A stretch of DNA of 64,000 bases from Prostheceraeus crozeri (taxonomy: Eukaryota; Platyhelminthes; Polycladida; Euryleptidae). The notes beneath the pieces were generated by a model. It made no database searches, had not been told where the DNA came from, and saw only the letters and a list, made by a program, of their open reading frames with translations. Below are positions 52,940 to 62,065 of the stretch, one piece after another; positions within the stretch are counted from its first letter, which is position 1, and every line of letters starts with the position of its first letter. The stretch lies in the NCBI GenBank assembly GCA_907163375.1, contig CAJQUW010003440.1:62001-126000 (forward strand), given 5' to 3'. The translations under genes were made by a program, and so were the position numbers.

Positions 52940-53311
52940 TTACATATACACAGGAATATGTAATTGATGTAATGTTTCTAATTCATGTGTTGTTAAATGT
53001 TCTTTCTTAACCAACCACCATAAATTATTATACGCCAAAAATACTCGGAAACTTCTTAAACAAAGTGGAAAGTCTTTTGTTTTAACACACGGTTTAATAG
53101 CATGTTTTGTTTTATAATCTGTAACGAGCGCTACGTATTTATGATGATAATGAAATCCAACTTCTTTCTTCGAATTTACAGGATTTGTAGGATGACGATA
53201 ATCTTTTAAAACTGGTACATGTTCTATCTTGTAAGCATCCAACATATTTTTTTTATTTTTATTAACAAAAAATTTATAAGAAAAAATTATTCGGTCAATC
53301 CGTTCGATCAC
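52940..53311 (-). CDS. Unassigned Polinton B protein
   Basis: Likely start MLDAYKIEHVP at about 53245; about 100 residues. Basic and aromatic (FHYHHKYVALVTDYK, NLWWLVKKEHL). No domain recognised. It lies between polymerase and ATPase, where Polintons often carry small packaging or virion proteins. Confidence 0.45.
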   Translation of the reverse strand: MIERIDRIIFSYKFFVNKNKKNMLDAYKIEHVPVLKDYRHPTNPVNSKKEVGFHYHHKYVALVTDYKTKHAIKPCVKTKDFPLCLRSFRVFLAYNNLWWLVKKEHLTTHELETLHQLHIPVYM

Positions 53312-53353
53312 TCCCCAAAAATATTTTCTATCGACTTTCAGTCGGGGCGAAGC

Positions 53354-54121
53354 TTAGTCAGAGAACAAATCTTCTATAGCTCTATCATGAATTTTTTTAT
53401 CAATATTAATTGTAATGAAGCCATAATCTTTTGACCAAGCATTGTTACACGATTGTTTAAATTCATCTTTATTTCTTACACATAAATCTCTTAACAAATC
53501 ACTTAAGTTTCTTGCATTTATTTCAAATAGTATAAATATATTTGCATTCTTTGTAATAACACTTCCGTCTAATGAATACATACTTTGTGTTAAATAAAAA
53601 ACACTACAGTTATTATGTCTACCTCTTGTGAAATAATTTCTCTGAACTGACTGATTTCAATCATTAACACAATCATCAAAAATTACACAATGTTTCATTG
53701 TTTTATCTAGTTTACTAGGATCTTGCATATTACCACTATCATTTATTAATTGTATCTTTATATGCTTATTTTTATTGGATTCTATTAACTGATTATTTTT
53801 TGCTGCTTCTTCACACCACGAACTTATTTCTTCTTCATATTCAGAATTTTCATATTCTTTGAATAATGAAGCAATTGCTGTTTTTTAAAGATTATTTTCA
53901 AATCCATATTTTAAAAATTGATAGACGGGTTGTTCTGCTGTTGTTGTATAAATTATAAGATTGTTATAATCCAAAAAATTTGGAGTCGTTAAAATTTTGA
54001 ATAATAGATACGTTTTTCCACATCCTGATCTTCCACAAATAACTGACAAAACTTTATTCGATAAATTTGGATGATGATTAAATTTGAGTTTTTTTTTATT
54101 TAATGGGGGGACTTCACTCAT
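53354..54121 (-). pseudogene. ATP: Packaging ATPase of Polinton B
   Basis: Walker A is CGRSGCGKTYLL after a short basic head (MSEVPPLNKKKLKF). The FtsK/HerA-type packaging motor is expected here. Broken. Confidence 0.75.
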
Positions 54122-54217
54122 TTTTTAATACACAAATTTATTTTTATTTTAAAAGAAGAAGAAGAAAATTAAACTTCTCTAGCTTCGCGTGGGAGTTTAT
54201 ACCTCTCGAACGGGAGT

Positions 54218-55021
54218 TTATACCTCCCGAACCAAAAGATCTATCATAATCTCTTCACCTCCAAAATTTATTTCTTGTCCTTTTTCATCAGTGATTCTCA
54301 TGTTAATGTTGTTAATAGTTTTTCTTGTAATAGGGAAATATATTAATGTTTGTGGAATTTTATTTAGTCTATAACCAATGGGTACAGTAAAAGCTGGAAA
54401 ACTGAAAATTAAATTTGATAATTTACCATTTATATATCCTCCTTCAATAATGTCACAATGTACAACAATTGAATTTATTTCAGTTATTTTTGGAATCTTC
54501 TCACCTAAATGATAACCTTGACTATAGGTTTGTTTATTAAATCCTAATAGCTTTGACAATGATCTATCATGATTAAAATCAACTTGATGATTTTCGTCTA
54601 AAGTAAGAGAAAATTTATTAACTGCCGGTTCAACTGCAAAATGTAATTGTTTCTTATCTTTAAATGGTATACCTAAATTTCTCTTAATTTCATTTGATAT
54701 TGATTCAACTTCGTAAGAACCAGGAAGAAAAGTTAGTATTTTCCGTGTTTTGCCTTTATCAGTAGAATATCTAAATTGATCATTCACATCTTTGATAACG
54801 TTTTGAATAGTGTTAAATGTGGAGAAACTAGTCAATGCAATTTGATAATTTTTATTTTGCTCTAAATGTAGAATGGGTTCTAAATTACAAGTGTGTGATG
54901 AAGTAGTTGTTATAATTTTTAACGTCGTACTAAATTTTGATGAACCCAAAATCTCTGTTAGATTTTCTAAATGATTATTAATTTTGTCTAAATCTGCTGA
55001 TGATAATTCTCTCGAAGACAT
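54218..55021 (-). CDS. Conserved Polinton virion-type protein (minor-capsid candidate, B)
   Basis: 267 residues, open. The pattern LPGSYEVESISNEI, then LSKLLGFNKQTY, INSIVVHCDIIEGGYINGK, LIYFPITRKTINNINMRITD is a widespread Polinton protein motif set. Its role is unproven; a beta-rich minor capsid or tail-like part is suspected. Confidence 0.65.
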   Translation of the reverse strand: MSSRELSSADLDKINNHLENLTEILGSSKFSTTLKIITTTSSHTCNLEPILHLEQNKNYQIALTSFSTFNTIQNVIKDVNDQFRYSTDKGKTRKILTFLPGSYEVESISNEIKRNLGIPFKDKKQLHFAVEPAVNKFSLTLDENHQVDFNHDRSLSKLLGFNKQTYSQGYHLGEKIPKITEINSIVVHCDIIEGGYINGKLSNLIFSFPAFTVPIGYRLNKIPQTLIYFPITRKTINNINMRITDEKGQEINFGGEEIMIDLLVREV

Positions 55022-55064
55022 TTTTTAGTTAAAATTTTGAATAAATATTTTTTTATAAAAAAAA

Positions 55065-55949
55065 TTAAAAACAACAACATATTTCAGCTATGCTTTTATA
55101 ATCCTCTTCATTTAGAATCTTCTTTTCTAACAGTCTTTTCAATATAGAATGAATTTCATTGAAACTAGAATTATGTCCTTCTTTTATTGCAGATATTAAA
55201 ATATTTAATCTATTTAGTAATTCTTGTGGATCATCTGGCAAGAATACAGTTGTTTCAGATTTAAAACCTTTTCCTACTTTAACTCCCGTTGATAATAAAT
55301 TTTCTAATTGTTCATAACGTCTTAGAGATTTTACTGCACCAACTCTATCTAACATAGCTTTATATTTTATGAGATCATCTACAGCATAATTATTTAAATC
55401 TGCTCCCCTTAAAAGATCAACAAAATTTCTATCTAAATTAAAAGGAGATTTATCTGGTGAAAAAATTAAACCTCGAAAAGGTTGTGGAAATATTTCTTTT
55501 TGTCCGAGATAAAATCTAGGTATTGTTTTTCCATCTATAAATGAAATAGAATGTTCAAATTGCATAGATTTTGGTAATTTCTTATTAATGTTTGATTCTA
55601 GTAATCCATAGTCATCTAATATAGTTTTGTGCTCTGGATCTGTTATATTAATTTGTTTATCATTATTTGTACTTTCTTTTTCAAGAATTTTAAATGGTTT
55701 CATAGTTTTCTCAAAATCAGTTTTTACTTGCTCGGTTTGCTGCATTTTTTCAAACATATCAGATTGAATACCAGCTTTTATCATTCTATGTTGAAGATGA
55801 TTTTCTTTCATAATATTTCTTTGTTTTATTAACTCTTCTAATTGTTTTATTCTTTTAAAATTATCAGCTCTAATTTTATCCATTTTTAAAATATAATATT
55901 TGAACTTTGTGGTAACATTGGAATACAGCAAAAACATTTTACTGAACAA
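55065..55949 (-). CDS. Helical virion-type protein (Polinton B)
   Basis: Probable start MDKIRADNFKR near 55881, about 270 residues. The N-half is coiled coil; the C-half is helical with LNRLNILISAIKEGHNS, compatible with the helical proteins that neighbour the ATPase in other Polintons. Open. Function unknown. Confidence 0.5.
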   Translation of the reverse strand: MFSKMFLLYSNVTTKFKYYILKMDKIRADNFKRIKQLEELIKQRNIMKENHLQHRMIKAGIQSDMFEKMQQTEQVKTDFEKTMKPFKILEKESTNNDKQINITDPEHKTILDDYGLLESNINKKLPKSMQFEHSISFIDGKTIPRFYLGQKEIFPQPFRGLIFSPDKSPFNLDRNFVDLLRGADLNNYAVDDLIKYKAMLDRVGAVKSLRRYEQLENLLSTGVKVGKGFKSETTVFLPDDPQELLNRLNILISAIKEGHNSSFNEIHSILKRLLEKKILNEEDYKSIAEICCCF

Positions 55950-56066
55950 ATTATGTTTTTATTGCTTTGTTGTCTGACATCTTTTCGTTTAAAGTTTTCT
56001 CGTTTTAAGTTTTGTCTAATAAAGTTTTGTTTAATAAAGTTTTGCTTAAATTTTCGCTTAAAGTTT

Positions 56067-56615
56067 TTAGCTCTTCCAAAAAAAAATTTTGTCATTTTCT
56101 TCATTAGAAATTTTACCATCACTCGAAATTTTGCCATCCTGTTTATTCTTATCATCAACTTTTTCTGACTGTAATTGAAATGATATTTGATTTACTTCAT
56201 TAGCTATTTGATCAAATTTTTCAATCTCATCTAACGTAATAACATTGTCATCACATACTCTTTGAAAGTAGTAATGTAGTTTATCATAGACTTCTTTAAT
56301 ATGTAAATGCTTAGTTTTTAATGATTTTCGTTTCTTAGTTATTAAAGATTTATCTAACATTGTAACAAGTGAAGTTGCAAAAACACCTGTACCTGTTAAA
56401 GCTGTAGCAACTACTGGAATTACTAAAACACCTAAAGATATAACAATTGTTAAAGCACTTAAACTTATTGTTAAGAATATGCCAATTCCTTGTGTTACAT
56501 TCTTAACTTTGGTCCATCTCTTTCTTAATTTTTTATAATGCTCTAATCTTAATAATAATTGAGATTCCTTATCTTTCATATACCTAACTCTATCCTTGTG
56601 TTTTTCTTTATTCAA
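56067..56615 (-). CDS. Two-helix membrane protein (Polinton B)
   Basis: 182 residues. Hydrophobic segments at about 48-68 (GIFLTISLSALTIVISLGVL) and 69-90 form a hairpin between a basic head and an acidic tail. This general plan recurs in Polintons of cnidarians and other invertebrates as a protein of unknown role. Open. Confidence 0.55.
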   Translation of the reverse strand: MNKEKHKDRVRYMKDKESQLLLRLEHYKKLRKRWTKVKNVTQGIGIFLTISLSALTIVISLGVLVIPVVATALTGTGVFATSLVTMLDKSLITKKRKSLKTKHLHIKEVYDKLHYYFQRVCDDNVITLDEIEKFDQIANEVNQISFQLQSEKVDDKNKQDGKISSDGKISNEENDKIFFWKS

Positions 56616-56700
56616 TTCAGTTATTTTTAACTGTGATAACGAAGGTTATATTCTTGCGGTTTCTTCCACTTTTGTTTCATCCACTTTTGTTTCTTCCATT

Positions 56701-57140
56701 TTTAAAGAAATATTTTGAATACAATCCTCTGGTATATTGAGACTACGTGATATTTTGAGACAACTTAAATTTTCGTCTGCCTAAATTTTCGGCCTTCGGC
56801 TACGTGATATTTTTCGTCCACGTGATATTTTTCAGATTACGTGATATTTTAAGACCGCCTAAATTTTCGTCCACGTGATATTTTGAAACCACCTAAATTT
56901 TCGATTACGTGATATTTTGAGACCGCCTAAATTTTTGAATTTTTGAATTTTTTTTGAAAATTTGTCACTACCTAAATTTTCGCCCTTCGGCCTTCGGCCA
57001 CGTGAAATTCGAAGTCTACCTAAATTTTTGAAATTTTTGAAATTTTGATTTTTTGAAAAAACCCGCAAAAGTGTGACATCCGGCGCAAGCGAAGCGAAGC
57101 AAAGCGAAGCGTTGCGCCGGATGTCACACTATATACTACT
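56701..57140 (-). repeat. Right terminal inverted repeat of Polinton B
   Basis: Inverted match to 40026-40470, about 14 differences, one fewer GCTTC in the hairpin loop. Confidence 0.95.
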
Positions 57141-57146
57141 GAAATG

Positions 57147-59900
57147 ACCGTGATGTATTTCGCTCCTATCCGAATATAGAGCAACTGATCGTCACAAGAA
57201 AATCCTAAGTGCCCAATCGCTACCTAGAATAAAGATTTTAAGATATAGAAGTGGATCTAGGTCTATTTGTGATTGCAGAATTGATGTAGTTCATTATTTC
57301 GATATATTTATGTTTATGTGAGATAAAAATGGGAAGTGTTTGTAGTATGTCTATAATAAGCGTATTTTTAAGCTGAATAGGCCTATTTTTAAATAGGATA
57401 CATACATGAAATGCTACAACTGATCTATATTCAAAAACAGAATTAGCCTATTTTACAAAATGCGAACGTGTTAGAGAAAAGAATATCAGAATTAGGCCCT
57501 AAATATCGTAAAGGTTTCTCGTTCTTTCTGGGCGTAGACCCTTTCCTCTGATTGACTTGAAATTACATCTAGCTGTTGTTAATCGATCGAAATCCATGAA
57601 CTCGAAACGAGCTTGGATCTTGAGCATTGTACTCTATTGTCGTTTGAGACATCTATGATTTCAAAATATGTTGGTGACGATTTTACTGACACAGGAGTGC
57701 GCAGGAGTGCATCAAAAACTTAAGTGGCAGAAGTCAAACTTTTGCTCGTTGTCGCACTTATCCCGATGGGCCATGTCGCATTTACCCCGGACCTGGTTTT
57801 CACTACCAAAATCGATCGGGATTCGTAAATGATGAAGAGATATCGATCGAATCTGCTATTTCGTGTGGATGAACTTGACATCTTACTGTGATCTAAAAGA
57901 TCGCCCATATTTAATTCCAGCTTGCTTCTCTTGACAGCTAACAAAATTTGTTGCAGAGTATAGCAAATAAGGCCCAACTTTAAAAAAACTGCCAAATCGG
58001 TCACCAAGAGCCAGGGTAGTATGCAATACTTTTGCGAGATAAAATACCTTAGAGATTAGCTATCGATGTAGGTATGGATGCAACTGAACGGTTTCTTGGC
58101 TATGAGTTATTGGTTCTGGCTACAACCTAGTCGCATTTACCTCATGTTGCATTTCCCTAAGCCAGCCTATCGTAATAAGGAATCCTGGAATAGTTTTATA
58201 CACTGCATGTTCAATATTTTCATCTACAATCAACGATCAAGGTCACTTAACTATCACATGTAGATTTAAAAATTTGGCGGATGACTGAATGGTCGCAATT
58301 CCATCTTTTGCAGCGAATTGCGTGTATTTGTGTTTCTTAATCTATGCGCGACTGTATATGTTTAAATGGCACATAGAACTGCAAACTTTCACATAGGAAA
58401 ATGAAGTAATATGCAAGTTTGCTGGGTTTACATTCATTTATACAGCATCATTTAATTAGTATTAGCACACAAGAAGATCTAATTGTTCAAATATTTGACG
58501 ATGAACAAACCAACAAAAATGAGATTAACATTGAATATAGCCCTTAAGTTTTATATGTCAACATTTTATGGCTACTGAACTGAGAATCTAACTAACCTGG
58601 CTGACTGTGATACAATTTTTGATGCATCTGGTGATTGTCATCATCAGTTAAGGTTCAGGAAATCAAGTTGCTATTCATTGCGGTTATTGCAATGTAGCGC
58701 ATATTTCATTTGAAGAAGCTATACTTCGAGTTGTACGACATAACTTGAAAATCAGTAGGTTGCCTTCTACAGCGCTCGTTATGACATCTGGTTCTTTCAT
58801 TTGAAATTATTCAAATTATCAACTTAGTGAGCATGCGGTCTATCTCAACATGTGTGACTGATTGCAGAGAGAATCTGTTTAACAACTTCGTTTACGACTC
58901 CTTTGCTTACATCTTTGATCGATAAGTCTTCAACATTTTTTGAGTGTGTGAACAAGTGACTGAACACGAAATTGGAATATTTTGGCCTCTACTTTATTCC
59001 GCTTGTCATGAGCATTATGAGGTTTGTTGTAATTGATCCTATCCCGACCATTTCCTTTTGTCTTTTAAAAATTTTATCACTTGGTCACATTGTTAGTCAT
59101 TAAAGGTTCATCGTATAGGCTATACGTAAACCTACACAATTCTTAGTTTTATACCTTTGAAGTTTTCCGGATTTTACTAATACCTAAAATTCACATATGT
59201 AGACAAACATTTTTCCCTTTGTATTCTACGGATTCCATTGTTTCATCCTATCAGCTGGACTATGGAAAAAGCATATGCAGTTGTTACATTCATAATACCT
59301 TCGATTGTTTTCAAGGTATTAGTGATAAATTGCAAGCAACACTTCTATCAAGATTGTTGTTTTTTTACCGTGATTTTTAAGTGCATTTGTAATTGTTTTG
59401 ACTACAATTTGTTGGCACAACTTAGTACAGGCATTTTCAGCGATGTTCTTCTTTTCTATGCTTTGTGGTTGTTTTTCCATATGCACTTCGGACCGTCCGA
59501 TCATTATTACCTTTTTTTATAATAGTCATTCATTTATATGAATGTATTTATATAGTCATTTTTATCTTATCTGACCTTTCTATGCTGTGCTTCTTACTGT
59601 AATAGAGTATGCGGAAATTGAGAACTGGATATTTATCTGCCGGCCTTCACCCATGTCAATATTCAGATTTGGTGCAGCTATTCATTTTTGCAGTACCGCC
59701 TACGTTATACTTTCCACCCGTGCACTTTATGACGTACACGGCCTTTTTGCAGAGTTTTATGTACCATTCTCAGTAGATTTCATATTTTGATGGATAATAA
59801 TATTTCTTGAATCAATATATTGTTTTAATTGTCGTTTCAATGGTGGAAGTTAGCGATTCAACTGACAGTTGAATTTTAAAGATAAACCATCGTGTCGTTT
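57147..59900. other. Interior of the outer DNA transposon
   Basis: Several leftward open stretches look mildly coding (59319-59504 with MEKQPQSIEKKN; about 58850-58985 with NVEDLSIKDVSK; 57720-58007), as if exons of an intron-bearing transposase, but none is recognised. A GGGTAA(A)TGCGACATG word occurs antisense near 57768 and in sense near 39925 on the other side of Polinton B. Confidence 0.4.
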
Positions 59901-60391
59901 TTGTAGTTACTGTATAATAACCGGTATTTAGCGGTCGTAGGGAGTGATGGAGTGTCGGAGAAGTGTGTGTTCAAACTCAGACTTGATTAGTAGAACACTA
60001 TTCCACCGGTTAGAGCACTGCACAAACTCATTTTCCATGTAGCACCAAGTTCATTTCTGGAAAATTTGTCATTTTTTGAAAAAATCGCTTTTTGGCAGTT
60101 TTTACCGGTTGTTCGTGTAGGGAAAGTGCTGGAAGTTGCTGTACAAACTCAGTTTTTTGTGCTTGTATGTACATTTTTCCATCGGAGTGCTGTACAAACT
60201 CACTAACTAGATAGCACCAATACTTGCACCAATTTTTCGAATTTAAAGTTGAATTTTGAAGGTGAAAGAGTTCGAATTTTGGAAAAAGGATTGTCTGTAC
60301 AAACTCTGCGTCATTAATCGTACCTGTACATGAGGTTTTCTATTCTGCACAAACCCTATTCAAAAAGTTGGTGCTAACTTCAACGACATGT
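59901..60391 (-). repeat. Right 491-bp TIR of the outer element
   Basis: Inverted match to 39342-39831 with three substitutions and one indel. Confidence 0.95.
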
Positions 60392-61443
60392 TTTGTGCTT
60401 GAAAATAATCATTTTGCATTCGAAGACAATATATATTTGCAAAGAAACGGTACGGCTATGGGACCGAAGATGCCATACTTACTTATGCTTATTACTTTTG
60501 CGATCTTAGTAATGGGATTTATTAAACATAAATTGTATAGTACCCTACAAGACCTTTACGATGATGATATTGCTACGAAAATTAAAGCAAGATGGACTCG
60601 ATACATAGATGATGGTCTGGAATAGGAATTTTGGAGATATTGAAGAATTCAGTCGTGTTTTGAATGACTTGGATAAAGACATTACATCCACAATGGAATA
60701 TAGTGAAGATTAGTTGCACTTTCTAAATGTTCAAGTTTATATATTTAATGAAGGCTTGGAGACTGATGTTTGCCGAAAGGCTACTGATAGTCAAAGCTAC
60801 GTCCCGTTCAACTCCGCCCTCCTTAAACATATTCTTAACAACATAACATTTGTTTTAGCCAAAAGAATTCATGGAATTGTTTGGAATGTTGATAGACAGA
60901 AAAATCAGCTAGCACCACTTAAAAATGGGCTGTTGAAGTCAAGATATCCAGTGAACTTTATTGATAGCGCATTTTGCGAGCTAGTAATGATAGAAGAGTT
61001 GCATGCAATAACATTGAACGTGGTCAAGGTGAAAGGGTACACATAATAAGAACAATCCTAACATTTATAAAGATGCGATCTTACCACCTTATAACACTCT
61101 TCAATTAATGAAGCCTTTTGATAAGTGCAAATTATTAAGATCATATCGGCAACCACCTTCCTTGAACAGGATTATCAGCCGGAATTATTGGCCTACCATC
61201 AATGGCATCATCAAATATGGGGATCCACGGTGTGGATCCTGTGAGACCTTAATTACAGGGAGGTTTATCACCTTCAAATTCGGCGGTGGTTATAAGACAT
61301 TTAACATAAACAAGAACTGTAGCTGTATTTCCAGCAATGCTATCTATGTGTTGAAGTGTAGGTCATTTGGGGACTTTTATGTGGGTCCGACCGGTGTCCA
61401 AAACTATATAACTGTCCACAGACAGCAGATATCTCATTGTTAG
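60392..61443 (+). mobile_element. Penelope-like element, 3' half (sense): RT core and GIY-YIG nuclease
   Basis: Continues the PLE cut at 39341: VLENNHFAFED, NGTAMGPKM, then RWTRYIDDGLE (RT catalytic box), FLNVQVYIFNEGLETDV and, at 61108-61443, the GIY-YIG domain (CGSCETL, NAIYVLKCRSFGDFYVGPTG). Two or three frame changes are visible, so the copy is dead. GIY-YIG nuclease makes the target cut for this class. Confidence 0.9.
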
Positions 61444-62065
61444 CACATGATTTTTAACTGTGAGCAAGCATAGTGCGGACTCTGCCAAAACTGTGAGTCC
61501 AAAATTTGAGGCTGCCCCCATTTATCAACTTCATCTAGGGACATCTATGATTAAAATAAGATATCTAAGGGACGTTCAACTCCCAGAGCTGGAACTGCAC
61601 TGGACTGGAGGCCACTGACTTTGGTGGACTTGATTAATGACGATGGTGTAGGCCTATATCTGGACAAGACCACCCGGGACAAAAATTCTTGCTAATATTA
61701 CGAAGACTTGTACGGCTTGTTCAATACTTTTATCTGCATTCAAGCGTTGTACAACGATTATTCAATTATGCAAAAAAATGAAATGTCAGTTATAAGCATT
61801 CAATTACTTGATAAAGTTCAGGTATGCTTTCAAGTGCTTAATAAGTGCCCAAATATTCTTAACATGATGTAGAACAATTTTGGAAAGTTTATCGCGTTTG
61901 GAAAGAAAATCCTTTATATTCCTCTGCATACTAATGTTACTTTTAGATGAATTTCAACACATATATTGTTTGATTTGCACATTTGAACAGACAGTTCTGT
62001 GCATTTTCATGCAAGCATGTTTTACTTTAAATAGTATATAATAGTATCAAAATATCAGCAGAGTA
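61444..62065. other. 3' flank of the PLE
   Basis: The first 250 bases probably are PLE 3' region (Arg/Leu-rich broken frames). The rest shows nothing recognised. Confidence 0.4.

Larger units (their letters stand above)
40026..57140. mobile_element. Polinton/Maverick B, broken
   Basis: 17,115 bp, bounded by GAAATG (40020-40025 and 57141-57146). Ends AGTAGTATATAGTG are inverted. Terminal repeats are about 440 bp and about 97% alike. It contains fibre-like, capsid, core, PLA2-integrase, protease, polymerase (with intein), ATPase and other virion-type genes, more A/T-rich and more damaged than Polinton A (roughly ten breaks). Gene order differs from A: capsid and integrase run rightward on the left, polymerase and ATPase run leftward on the right. 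Treated as a fossil. Confidence 0.97.
39342..60391. mobile_element. Unclassified TIR DNA transposon (3.9 kb) carrying Polinton B
   Basis: Starts ACATGTCGTTGAAGTTAGC, ends with its inverted complement, flanked by TTTGT (39337-39341, 60392-60396). The PLE reading on both sides joins exactly if one TTTGT is counted. Terminal repeats are 490 bp and about 99% alike (three substitutions, one indel). Removing Polinton B and its 6-bp duplication leaves 3,929 bp. No transposase recognised. A 5-bp duplication with such long ends does not fit a superfamily I can name with confidence. Confidence 0.9.

Noticed and set aside
59238-59790. Rightward frames inside the outer transposon (94 and 67 codons)
   Set aside because: Hydrophobic, chance-like; the opposite strand looks no less coding, and neither is recognised.
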